From the NCBI GenBank assembly GCA_000320545.1, contig ADNK01002986.1, forward strand, positions 1 through 32,531: DNA of 32,531 nucleotides. The letters run 5' to 3'. The stretch's first letter is position 1. Every line of letters starts with the position of its first letter. Source of the stretch: Bigelowiella natans CCMP2755. Lineage: Eukaryota; Cercozoa; Chlorarachniophyceae. The notes beneath the pieces are model-generated. The model searched no databases. It was not told where the DNA came from and saw only the letters and a program-made list of their open reading frames with translations. Shown here piece by piece: positions 21,963-32,502 of the stretch. The position numbers and the translations under genes are program-made.

Positions 21963-22192
21963 CTAGATTCCTCCCAGCACTTTTCTATAGCTACGGTTTG
22001 GATAAATCTACAGCACCGCGAGAAAGAAAATAAGGATTGCGCCTACCCTCTAAGGACTATAAACAAACGCGCTCTTTCATGCGAATTACGCCCACATAAT
22101 GAAATTCTAGGAGCTTCATGTTGTGCTTACCCTCGCACTTTTCCTTAATACTGAATTGTGGAAATAATTACGTATGTATATACATATATTCA

Positions 22193-23104
22193 TCAATGCA
22201 GGATGCCTTGATCTTGTGCCTCTGAGGCAACAGACCTTCGAAAGATATCCAGCCTCACAACCTCCTTAACCTCAGCGTATGCACGATCAAAGATATCATA
22301 GGAGAGCTCGGAACTAGATAGAAGCGTCTTAATCTCCCCTTCATCGCAATCGTCTTCGTTACTTAGCGGGTTTTTGTCAGGAGAAGATATCTCCACCCAC
22401 TGTTTCATCGTATGGGTGTGGTTTCGCGCTGATAGGTTAACTGCACGTGCAGAGTTTTCTGCGAAGTAGGTGTCAATTATATACCTCGCGGTTTTGAGAT
22501 ACCTGATAGTTTCCATCTTTGTGTGCGGAAGAAGATGTGATGAATGGATAGTGTCATCAACGAATGGTGACATGTTCATCATATGGGTTCTGATAGTTGT
22601 TTTGGATTCCGGCGTACTCTTTGTAGGCAGGTCTCCGCTTGAACTCCTGCACCTCGATCATAAAAAGGACGGCTTCCTACAAGGGGGAAAGATTGAGATC
22701 ATTTTTTAAACAAGATCTGGATTGAGGTTTATTCACTAGCATCATTTGGTATTCACTACCTCGCAATGCTGGATCTTCGCAAAACTTAGGAAAGTCGAAA
22801 TATCTAGCGGGGCCTGAAAGCGGTTTTCCATAACCTGATCGATAGTCGCCTTTCCCCCCAACATCGTCACCTTGAGTTTCTTATTCTTCTCGATTTCCTT
22901 GAGCAGAGATGCAGAAAGGAAGCCATGAACTACAGCGAAATGAGACGAGGGTCAGATGGTTACCTTGATGTCAACCTCCTTCCCCCCCTTCGGCGAGCTG
23001 CTCTTGAAAGAGGTGGTAAGTCCGTTGTTGGTAGCTGTGGATCCCGCTTTCGAGATCGAATTGACACTTGCATTTGGGCTGAAGAGCCCAAGTTTAGCGG
23101 CCAT
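22193..23104 (-). CDS. RGS-domain protein (regulator of G-protein signalling)
   Basis: Four exons (23104-22964, 22897-22760, 22676-22572, 22516-22193) give 235 residues. A Ser/Gly-rich N-terminus (MAAKLGLFSPNASVNSISK) is followed by the RGS fold. The order is MENRFQAPLDISTFLSFAK, then HCEEAVLFMIEVQEFKR for the first helices, then ARYIIDTYFAENSARAVNLS (the family's typical central helix) and the closing helices SYDIFDRAYAEVKEVV and DIFRRSVAS. RGS domains accelerate GTP hydrolysis on G-alpha subunits and so end heterotrimeric G-protein signals. An acidic insertion (SNEDDCDEGEIKTLLSSS) lengthens the loop before the last helices relative to animal RGS4-type domains. The acceptor at 22898 (caag) was chosen because it keeps phase; an alternative AG upstream would add about ten residues out of phase. 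It is a stand-alone RGS protein with no other domain. Confidence 0.85.
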
Positions 23105-23759
23105 CGTCGAATCTCTTCTGAAACCCGTACAGCAAAAAAAGAAATCGCTCGGCAGTTAATTAAAGGATGGAAGGAGCAATCTTCTGCTAGGTAGTATTGG
23201 GAATTTGAGGCATTTTCGTAATTAATCTAGATTATCTTGTCGCACTATCTTTCTCTCCTTGATTGGTTGTGTTAATTCAAAGCACCGGTAACACATCTCC
23301 GTCCCGGGTTTGCACGCCGAGACAGTCTCAGCATCGTCTCCAATGAGGAACATTCCGTGTTTGTACTTCCAGAAGGGTAGGAGCAGGGGTACCAAAGTAA
23401 TTTCTTCGGCTCAACATTTTTTTGGTTGGAATTCCCTAATATGATACCGGAGATAAGGGACATTCGAAATTGTGGTAAAATAATTGAAGGATCCAGTGCA
23501 AACACTCCTGAAAACACACGGACGCACTCCGTGGAGCTTATGACAAAATAGTCCACGTCGTTCTTAAAAGATGCAGGGGACTTTCAACATTTTTACTCTC
23601 GCGACACACTTCCTATGCTTCGTAACTACTGGGGCGAAGCAGCAGAAACCACCTGGACACCCTTTCAATCAATCACTTCCCCGACACCCCTACCCTCCCT
23701 TTCTCGAAGCGAACCACTATGAGCGCTGTTGCTGAGCCAAAACGCACGGTAGTTACTCC
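23105..23759. promoter_or_regulatory. Divergent region between RGS and coiled-coil genes
   Basis: It should contain both promoters. A minus-strand stretch (23409-23246, optionally preceded by an ATG at 23463) stays open with varied composition (PFWKYKHGMFLIGDD, CYRCFELTQPIKERK), which could be a short gene or an upstream exon of the RGS gene. I could not join it in phase, so it is not called. A plus-strand ATG at 23719 opens ten codons to a possible donor. Confidence 0.35.
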
Positions 23760-24770
23760 ATGAGATTGTACATTCACAGATGTCGTATCGAAAGGATGAA
23801 TTCACGTACTCTCGAAATTGCATGGAAGAAATTTCCGTCGTATGCGAGAGGTTTCTTACACTTGCACGTTTCTCTCTTTCAGTCTGCCCGGATTGCGAAA
23901 GGAAACTCAAAGTATTCCGGAATCGATCGTATGCGAAAGAAGATTCGGATCGATAGCTCGAAAACATACGTATGTGCCATATTTTTATTCCACAAATGAT
24001 GAGGTAATGAGCTTGTCTGCTTCATTTCCAGAATAACTACGAACTCGAGTACGAGTCACCGAAGAACGGAAGGCTTCCAGGAAGCAAGATGGAACCAACA
24101 ACTCTTGGGAGAAATATGAGGCGCTCTGCCTTACCGCGAATCGACGAGGAGACAGCCTTGATGAAGAAAATATATGAAGAAGCAGATGAGCGCGACGATA
24201 ACAGTGACACAGAGGATTTGGACTCCATAACGGATGTTCCCGAAGCAAATCCCATGGACATGATCAGGTGCAATACTTTACTTACTTCTATTATTCATTG
24301 CAATGAACATATTTTGCTATCTATCTACCAGCGCTGCGGCGACAACCGTCGAACTCTGCGTGCAGTCTAAGAACATCGCCATTTTGGAACACCAGTGCAT
24401 GATTGTCCAGCAAGATTTTGATATGATGCAGGCAGAAAAAGAGGAAGAGATTGAAAAGGAAAAGCAAGCCCGTATGCAGGCTGAAAAGCGTGCTCGAGAG
24501 GCTGAGGAGAGATGCAAAGAGCTATACGAACAGCTTATGGATGTGAAGTGTAAGCTTTTTGAGAAAGCAGGAGAGATTAAAGCAGCAGCGCGGACCCACC
24601 AAAGCCCCTCAACTCCGCAGGAAGAACCTGTTCCTTTCACTGAGACTTCAACCCCTGGAAAACAGCAGCGAAAGCGCAATCGCGGGATTCAAGCTTCACC
24701 AGTACCTTCCCCTGGGACGAAAATAACTTGCAAGAAGCTCCGACTGATAACGCGTCAAAAAAGCTTTTAA
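23760..24770 (+). CDS. Coiled-coil protein with basic C-terminus
   Basis: Exons 23760-23969, 24032-24267 and 24332-24770 give 294 residues in one frame, with clean donors (gtatgt, gtgcaa) and pyrimidine-rich acceptors. The N-terminal exon is basic (RMRKKIRIDSSKTY). The middle exon is acidic (EEADERDDNSDTEDLDSITD). The third holds a long heptad-like helix (QQDFDMMQAEKEEEIEKEK, then MQAEKRAREAEERCKELYEQ), a Pro/Thr-rich linker and a basic tail (KQQRKRNRG, KKLRLITRQKSF). It may dimerise through the coiled coil; nothing points to a specific function. The 5' exon is uncertain: from the ATG at 23780 the same DNA also reads 59 codons in another frame with CPDCERKL, but that frame does not join the second exon through a good donor. 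Confidence 0.65.
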
Positions 24771-25079
24771 TCGGAAAAAATGAGAGCTTTGTCAAGCCAA
24801 ATAAGCTTGTCCTGGAGATTTATAGCTAAGTTTCCTCTTAAATTATCCATTAAATTATTGTAAGTACCGTTTAGTTTTTATTGGTGCCTGTCATTTTGAG
24901 TAATTCTAATCTGATTTTCTCTGCCCCGTTTTGTAAGAGAAAAATACAAAAGTTGTAAAAATTATAGATAAGTTCATCGATCAATTCTTCCTATGTATTA
25001 GTGGGACAATACTCAAATTTTCACCTGATAAATTCGTTTGGGAGTAAGTGCGTTCAAAACTAAGTAGTATTTGACAACT

Positions 25080-25118
<39 letters not shown>

Positions 25119-25239
25119 TACCATCTTCTTATCAATAGAACATGAAATGATGAACATGTCTCGACATCGAACAGTTTGAGCTAGTCATTGTCGTTGTGGC
25201 TGCAAAAACTGTGGTACGTTGTTTTTGAACATTGCTGTA
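24771..25239. other. 3' flank, AT-rich, no gene seen
   Basis: Likely the 3' UTR of the coiled-coil gene followed by AT-rich spacer. A (CT)n run lies at 25084-25116. No exon is supported. Confidence 0.45.
25084..25116. repeat. (CT)n microsatellite
   Basis: A pure CT run about 120 bases before the third CTAG-rich island. Confidence 0.9.
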
Positions 25240-26560
25240 AAAGCATTCAAAATGAACTAGTGTAGCTAAAATGAGATTGCACAAGTGCACTTAAGGCATG
25301 TGCAGATGTGCACATCTAGACACATGTGTACCAGTGCATTGCTACTGTTGGTAAGCCTGACATCACTAGATTGCTCGTAGCTTGTCTAGCCGCCGTGCTA
25401 GCGCGTCATGACCACTAGACCATGCCCCACATTTTACTTCCTTAGCTGCTAGCTGCTGTGGATTTTTGCTGTGTCATTTTTGACGAAGATTGTTTTTCAC
25501 AAAAGATGTGCTAGCATTGCATGTGATATGCCTGCAATGTGATTTTCATCACGCGTCATTTTAGCAATTTAGTTTGGCAGTGGCGCTGTGGCGCTACGCT
25601 AGAGCACTGGAGTAGCTAGCTAGGTCGTCTGGTCGTCAGTGCTGAGTGGGCAAATTTTGTGCAATGTGATTTTGCATTTCATGTGCGCATTTTCGCATTT
25701 TTTGCCCTAGCACTGCTACACTGCTGATGCTAGCTAGCCATGATGGCAGGCTAGCTAGCTAGCTAGCTAGCAGCGAAATGAAACATGGCTTGTTGGGGCA
25801 TGCTGGCATGGTCACAACACACGGCGCCATTCCAGCATTGCTAGATTGCACGGACGCGTTCGTGCGCTGTTTGCACCAAGCCTGCTGCTAGCTGCTAGCC
25901 TGGACCCGTCTAGCAGCCATTGCCAAATTGCACCATTCGCCTCACTAGCTCAATTGTTTGCGGCAATCTAGCAATGCAACACACGCGCATGCTGGCATGA
26001 GTGGTGCGATGAGTTGTCATGCAGAAATGTCTAGCTACACTAGGTGTTTTGGTCCACAGCACCAGAGCTAGAGAGCACTGGAGCACTCAACTCTGGAACT
26101 GTTGGACTGACTGCATTCAGTCAATCCAGCGTGCCAGCAATCACTTGCCAGCTTGCACGCGCACTCGCTGTGGTTCAGTGATGCCAGCCATGACAAGCCA
26201 GAGTGATCCACTAGACCTGGTTCCAGCTAGCTAGCTAGAGAGGTGAATGCGTCGGACAGCAAGTGCACTGCTAGACTGGTCCAGTGGTGTCTAGGTGTGG
26301 GAGTGTGGGTGTGCAACGCTGAACCTTGTTGAGTGAACAAACAGGTGAGTGAACAAACGAAGCAGTCGTTCTGGAGTTCCTCAGGAGCAATTGACAGGAT
26401 CGTGAGTTGCGCCAACAAACTCATTGTGATGCGCGCACGACCGCACTGTTCCCGCTGGCTAACTAGCCCGGCTAGCCGGCTCGCCAGGGCGTGCGTGTCT
26501 TGTGCGGGATTCAGCTCTGAGAGCCCTAGAGTTAGCCTAGCGTGTCTCGTAGCGTGTTCT
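25240..26560. repeat. CTAG/CATG/TGCA-rich intergenic island III (largest)
   Basis: About 1.3 kb dominated by GCTAGC, CTAGC, CATG, TGCA and GCAC words. It includes a perfect CTAG tandem at 25751-25770 and shorter ones at 25615-25624 and 26225-26239. Composition and word set match islands at 2150-2900 and 8690-9260. No exon looks real. From 26561 to 26795 the sequence returns to normal and should hold the promoter and 5' UTR of the next gene. Confidence 0.65.
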
Positions 26561-26795
26561 GGTGTGTGATGTTGTCGCATCTACCAAATTCCCTTCCCTT
26601 CACATGAAAAGAACTATCTGTCATTCTCGGTTCTCGGTACCCTATGCTGTGCAACCTACCATCGTCTAGCAAATCGCTCTTGAACTTTTGTCGCATAGAA
26701 GAAACACAAGCCATTTTCAACGTTTCTTCGCTGTACGCCTCGCGAACATATCTCGAGATATCTCGTCCCGCTCCCAAAGGTAGAACAAGCAATCC

Positions 26796-28181
26796 ATGTC
26801 CACCGATACGAAGAAAGGCAAGACGGGTTTCGCAACCCGAGCTATCCACGCAGGGCAAGATCCTGACCCAACTTCTGGGGCTGTGTCCACACCCATCAGT
26901 CTTGCGACTACTTTCGTGCAAAGATCGCCAGGTAGTCTTCCGCATGAGAAAGAGGGAAGATTTCAAACTGTTTGTCGTTGTGCGGTGTGAGGTCACTCAA
27001 GGCAGTGCAGATCGCCTGAGCTTAGAAGAAATTATGCATAGGTGAGCACACCGGGTTTGAGTACTCACGGACGGGCAACCCTACAAGGAAGGTAAGAGCC
27101 AAACATAGCAATCATCCCGCAGCGCACAAGTTGAGCTCGATTGATTCTCTGGCCCAATCCTTTGTTCAATACGCAGGCATTCGAGGAGTGCCTTGCGAGC
27201 GTGGAGAACGCCAAGTATGCACTGTGTTTTGCCTCAGGATCGGCCGCAACAGCCACCATCATCCACATGCTTAATTCCGGAGACCATGTGATCTCTATCG
27301 ACGACGTTTATGGCGGCACAAACCGCTATTTCAGCCGTGTCGCGCGACCTGCAAGCGGGCTCAAGTTCTCCTTCGTGGACCTCACCAAGAAGGGTGCGCT
27401 GGCCGCTGCTGTAAACGGGAGGACAAAAATGGTTTGGCTCGAGACTCCGACGAACCCCACGCTCAAGGTAACTGATATCCAAGCCACGGCCAAGGAATCG
27501 AAGCGGCTTGGGCTAACACTTGTCGTAGACAATACGTTTTCCTCTCCCGCGATCCAAAACCCGCTCGATCTGGGCGCGGATATTGTTGTCCACTCCATCA
27601 CCAAGTACATCAACGGCCACAGTGACGTGGTCATGGGCTGCGTTGCCACAAACAACCCTAAAATCTACGAAAAACTCAAGTTTCTTCAGAACGCGATTGG
27701 TGCTGTTCCTTCTCCCTTTGACTGCTATATGGCTATGCGTGGCCTCAAGACGCTCCATATTCGCATGCAGCAACACACCAAGAACGCGACGGCGGTGGCC
27801 TCGTTCCTAGAGGCGCACCCTAAGGTCGAGAGAGTCATCTATCCTGGCCTCAAGTCGCACCCTCAGTATCAAGTTGCAAAATCCCAAATGCGTATGGCTG
27901 GTGGGATGGTCACTTTCTTCCTCCGCGGCGGAATCAAGGAATCGCGCCAGTTTCTCGAGAATCTCAAGATCTTCGCGCTCGCCGAGTCTCTCGGCGCCGT
28001 TGAGTCTCTCGCCGAGCATCCGGCCATCATGACACATGCCGCAGTCCCCCCCGATCAGCGTAAGAAACTCGGTATCAGTGACTCCCTTGTGAGGCTTTCA
28101 GTAGGCATTGAAAACGTTGAGGACTTAATAGCTGACCTCAGGCAAGCCCTGGCCGCTGTCACACTAGCCTCAAAATTATAG
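26796..28181 (+). CDS. CTH: Cystathionine gamma-lyase with C-terminal SKL
   Basis: Three exons (26796-26931, 27042-27091, 27177-28181) give 396 residues, the usual length for the family. It is a PLP enzyme of the Cys/Met-metabolism class. It begins FATRAIHAGQDPDP, then FEYSRTGNPTR (substrate and phosphate region), ASGSAATATI (PLP phosphate contact), WLETPTNPTLKV, VVDNTFSSP (Asp contacting the pyridine N) and SITKYINGHSDVVMG, whose Lys (residue 205) would form the Schiff base. ESLAEHPAIMTHA near the C-terminus is typical of gamma-lyases. The reaction splits cystathionine to cysteine, 2-oxobutyrate and ammonia in reverse transsulfuration, and can release H2S. Cystathionine gamma-synthase or beta-lyase is less likely but not excluded. 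The protein ends LASKL, a canonical PTS1-type tripeptide. Splice phases (1, then 0) are clean. The ATG at 26796 gives a normal N-terminus without an obvious transit peptide. Confidence 0.95.
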
Positions 28182-29080
28182 GGCGTGTGTGTTAAATACC
28201 GTACTTTGGCCGCTGGAAAGAATTGTTCTCATAGGCGTGCTGTCACATGTGCATGATTTCCATGTCATACGATGATCATTTAGCCAAAAAAAGCTCCACA
28301 AATGAAACGACATTTGAAAACGCAATCGGAGTAAGTTTCAGTATATCAGTTCAAAAATCCGGCGCGTCACTTGCATAATTTGCGTCCGCGGCAATGACAT
28401 GATGGGCAGGCATGCACATTGCACATACACGTCTAAAACACTTTGCTACTTATTGAGAGCTGCTAGCTCACATGTTATTACTCAGGCCGAACATTTACTA
28501 AACCTGGCATAACACATCTGCGGTGCACGCACATTACAAGTGGAAATTACGACCGAACCCATGCACTATTGCATACTATGCTTGTTTCATGCTAGCATGT
28601 AGCCGTTCGGCCCTTACTACGATGCAGCACGGTAAGACCTTTCATCTAAGATGAGGGGTGGAAACTCCCACATGTGGGCCTTACTTTCCTCCATGGCGGA
28701 ACGTTCTCTCTAACCCAATAGTGACGATCAGGGAATCACCGCAACGAAGCAAACGAATCAAAATCGGAAACTTCTTCACCATTGTACACACACCCTCTGT
28801 TCTGTTTAGAGCAAACTATATGGCTTACATATGCATACTATGCATGTATTACACGACTCATATATTTATAATACATGCTGCTTATCTCTAATGACACCAT
28901 TATTGGAACCTTTACATGCGCCGAACGCACAGGATCCGGAAGAGATTTGAGGCGGATTTCGTATCTAAGAACACACAGCAGTAGCAGCAGCAGCAGCAGC
29001 TTATATGAGCGATCGGTTCAGAATGCAAACGACAGAAATGGCTTGTTCAGGAGAGAGTGGAAACCCCCCCCGTCGCATTT
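28182..29080. other. Convergent intergenic region, no gene seen
   Basis: It separates the 3' ends of the lyase gene and a minus-strand gene. CATG, GCTAGC and TGCA words are moderately frequent at about 28380-28620, resembling the CTAG-rich islands. A short (CAG)n run lies near 28978-29000. No exons are supported. Confidence 0.5.
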
Positions 29081-29175
29081 CTAACAAAATTTGTTCGGAC
29101 ACTGTCGAAAATAGGTGATTTCCGTTATCAACATCATGGTTAAACACGTGAGGGGCATGAGCAAGGTGAGTGCGA

Positions 29176-29214
<39 letters not shown>

Positions 29215-30048
29215 TCTCTATCGAGGTGGAATTGGGAAACACTTCATACGCTTTCTCAAATTTGCCGATACGGTCTGCTAGGTACAACGATGCCTTTTGT
29301 TCCAATAAGTACAGACATCGGCAAATAGATGAGTCGTCAACGAGCACACGGTGCGGTGGCTTGATTAAGAAAAAAAGGATCCACCTCTTTGCCATATTCG
29401 CGGACGAAACATCGCAAGATGTTGAAACTGTTGCGCTCCACATCTTTCTCGTAGTCGAACCTGTCGCACATCCAACCACACACACACACGGAGAGAAAGA
29501 GAAAAGGGGGGGGGGGGGGAGGGAGTGAGAGGACGCATCATCTCAATGTACTCTGGCATGAAAGGTGTACCCATAACATCTTACACACACAAGCAGCTTT
29601 TACTACTTACAAGTCGTCCGCGATGTCCACCAAGTGCTCATTAAGGAACATGAACTACGAATAGCACACACACACACACACACACACACACCCGTACAGA
29701 TGCGTCAGGAAAGAGAAAGAGAGGGAGAGAGGGAGAGAGATGTGACCAAATCTTCAGTTATAAACAGGGATGATAGGGAGATCATGATTCCGCCGCCAAA
29801 CCGCACCCCCACCACCATCATCATCGTCTTCTCAATTCCTCACTCTTTCTTCACCTCAAAAACCCCCTCATCATACGGCTGGCGAGTCAGCAGGCAAAGA
29901 AGCCTGGGCATGCACATTAATGTAACAAGCAACGCGGAGTATGAGCAGGCAGTCTGGGGTAAATGATAGGGTGCGTGGGGCCTTTTTCTTCAAATAATGA
30001 ACGATTCCGTATGCGATATCAATAGTACCAAACAAAACGTACATACAA

Positions 30049-30082
<34 letters not shown>

Positions 30083-31772
30083 ATATTTATGTATAATGTC
30101 TTTTCCGTTATAGCACCACCCCTCCCCCTCAACCGCCTTCAGCTCCCAGACAAGCCTACATCCAGTAACCTATGCAGCACTCGATAGTCAAAGCTCTTGT
30201 CTTCGGACGCAAGTAATGCCTCTTTGATGAAAGCGCTCTGCTCGCCCTCTCGAGGGGGAGTATGCACCGTCTCCTTCGCCCGAAATCTCTTTCTTCTTCT
30301 GCTGCTGCTGCTGCTACTACTACTACTCTCAGCGTTCTTCATTCTCTTGGTACTATTACATTTGCTACTGATACTACTGCCGCTTTCTCCTTCATCATTC
30401 ATCTTCGCCGCCGCCGCCGCCGCCGCCTTCTCCCCCCTCCCCTGATCGTGACACTCCTTATCCTTCCTGCGCTCGCTTCTGATATGATCGCAGCGGGTGA
30501 GGGCCTTGCAAATGGACCTCTCGCGCTCCCAGTATCTGCCAGCAACAAGAAAGTCGAGAAAAATCAGACGATAGGAGGGGCGGAAGAAAAGCCAGATCTT
30601 CGATTTCCATGCGGATTCCTCTGATTGCTACTCGCTGTCTCCAACGAAACCTCATCGAGAAGATATTGCGTCCGAATAAATAGCAGCGGCAGCACTTATA
30701 GCAGCAAGTCTCGTTATGCATCGGTGGCGTTTATATATTCCAACCTGATCCCCTTCCGCAGCTCGGTAGCCACCTTCTCATCATACAGCTCTTTTGCCTG
30801 CAGCACGCCGATGAGCCCGCTTTGGTGGATGAGTGGGGGCAAACTCAGACGTCGTTGTCGTCGCACGTACGTGTGTGCGTGTATACGAATCGCCAAACAC
30901 ACGTTGCGAAGCTATCATCTCTCACCCCTTTATTCTTTACCCTCCATCACCTGAGAATGCGGTCGAAGTCTTCTGTTGGAGCCGTGTCGCCTCTTTGTGT
31001 CTGCTCCTCATTCAGCTCGTCGAGCTGCATCACGCACGGGCATATCAGTAAGAGATTTCTCGTGTACAAAACTCAGTTTTTCTATGGGCTTGAGAAAGTG
31101 ATATCATCCCCAGCTCCCTTGCACATCACCTCATAAATTGTGGCCTCCACGAATGTTAGCACGGGGAAAAGCTTCAGATATTCTATAGTTACAAGGATAG
31201 ACGACGAAACGACACGAGCAAGATGGTGAAAATTACGGCGGTGCTTACTTGGTTGGAAGGGGGGGGGAAGGGGGGCTCGTGCAACTACCCCAACTCACCC
31301 TTCCTCCCCCCACCCCCCGATTCTTGTGATACCAGCTGGTCCGAGGCCATAAAGAATAAAATAGCTTTTCACGAAGTCTTCAATCGTTGTCTGTGCCCGA
31401 TCAAGCGACCTATTGAGGATGCGCTGAATCATCAGAAGCTTTCCGTGCAATGCGAATGTTTTCGAGAATCTTGCATCGATTTTTTTTTTTTAATAATAAT
31501 TCTTTCGATTCCATCACCGTGAGGAGATCGTCCTCATCCGAGCGAAGTCCGACGCCCTTTGTTCGGGGGGGGGAGAAAAGCTAATGCATTTTTCGGGACA
31601 TTCAACTAGAAAACAGGTGTGACGAAGAACGTTACCTTGACTTCTGCTGCAGCTTTTTATTCCGTCCACGCAAAGCCTCTAACCTCGCCATCGCATTGTC
31701 GACGGTCGGAAGCGGAGGGGGCAACGAAGCCCTCTTTTCGTCAGGGTCGGGGACAGCGTTGGGACAACGCAT
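29081..31772 (-). CDS. Unnamed conserved-looking protein, about 12 exons
   Basis: Exons: 31772-31636, 31556-31518, 31469-31333, 31182-31130, 31024-30951, 30843-30745, 30535-30152, 29903-29855, 29654-29611, 29460-29385, 29293-29243, and a tentative last exon 29101-29081; about 387 residues, all phases consistent. It reads as ordered helical protein: FALHGKLLMIQRILN, FVKSYFILYGLGPAEYLKLF, LTFVEATIYELDELNEE, LPPLIHQSGLIGVLQAKELY, YWERERSICKALTR, EDKSFDYRVLHRLLDVGL, FMFLNEHLVDIADDL, FDYEKDVERNSFNILRCF, LADRIGKFEKAYE. The seventh exon inserts a low-complexity block with seven Ala (GCG repeats) and nine Ser between ordered parts. I have the impression of a widespread unnamed eukaryotic family but cannot name it. 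The DDLFDYEKD-NSFN segment recalls acidic metal-binding motifs of isoprenoid synthases, without enough support to assign that activity. The start is the ATG at 31772; the 3' end is uncertain. Confidence 0.75.
29179..29211. repeat. (GA)n microsatellite in an intron
   Basis: On the sense (minus) strand it reads as CT repeats inside the predicted last intron of the minus-strand gene. Confidence 0.85.
29664..29691. repeat. (CA)n microsatellite in an intron
   Basis: It lies in intron 29655-29854 of the minus-strand gene, close to the acceptor side. Confidence 0.9.
30052..30080. repeat. (AT)n microsatellite in an intron
   Basis: A pure AT run within intron 29904-30151 of the minus-strand gene. 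Confidence 0.9.
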
Positions 31773-31847
31773 TGTGTAAAAGGAATTGTTGTAAATGTTG
31801 TAGGTATTTCATTCGATAAATATTGATATAATTGGTATAATAATATT

Positions 31848-32502
31848 CTAAGTTTTCGCAACGTCTCGGATAACTACTGAACTTCCGAGCCGCGGTTTTC
31901 CTTCTTGATTCTGGAAGAAAATCATCGATCGACTTTCACATCTGAGAATAAACTTTTCTTCGAGATACTCGGCATATTTGTTGTTGTTATTATAGTTTTC
32001 ATTGAGTTGATTTCGTCTAGAATTTATCCTGGAAATATCTGCTTTGTGTCCTGTCATCGGCTCTCATTGCCTCAGATACCCATCTTCAGTGATAGCAGGG
32101 AAGCCATGGCAGTTTTGCTCTGCGACGTCTAGTTCGCTCCTGAAGAGACACAAGAACCCATCCTTTTCATCTTCATTTGGCGCGTGTGAGTTTCTTGGTT
32201 GAAGGGCAAAAGAGGGTGGGACGATAGCTTCCATCCGTGTAGTCTACTCATCGCAGCGATAGGCAGGTAACATGAGTTTCCCGTTCGCTATTTGCGATGC
32301 CAGTGACCGAGAATTTTCCCTGGCTTCATTTCCTTCGAAGTGTGTGTATGCGCGCACTTCAAGTTGTACAGCGTGGTGATTCTTGCAATTTTTCCTTTTG
32401 CATATCGTACCCATCGCTAATGTTAGGATCCTGCTGCTGCTTCACCTCAAAGTCGCAAATATAATTCTCACCACCCAATTCACCCGGGGCAAATGAATAC
32501 AG
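31848..32502 (-). CDS. 3' part of an unrecognised gene (runs off window)
   Basis: Three exons: 32502-32370 (start LYSFAPGELGGENYICDFE), 32227-32080 and 32028-31848, giving 153 residues to the stop at 31848, in phase 0, 1, 2. The window ends inside the intron or exon upstream, so the N-terminus is missing. The sequence is polar and moderately acidic (PNEDEKDGFLCLFRSELDV), with an Asn run (NENYNNNNKYAEYLEEKF) and an end reading GSSVVIRDVAKT. No family recognised. Its stop lies only 75 bases upstream of the next minus-strand ATG at 31772, so the two genes are closely packed head to tail. The join 32370 to 32227 has a weak donor (gtacaa) and is the least certain part. Confidence 0.55.

Noticed and set aside
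23780-23956. A 58-residue frame with CPDCERKL, a possible zinc-ribbon exon
   Set aside because: It does not join the next well-supported exon through a good donor, whereas the overlapping frame from 23760 ends at gtatgt in the right phase. Only one C-x-x-C is present.
29218-29277. Alternative last exon QTVSANLRKRMKCF of the 29081-31772 gene
   Set aside because: The frame from 29293 (ASLYLADRIGKFEKAYE) follows the preceding exon more naturally as a continuing helix.
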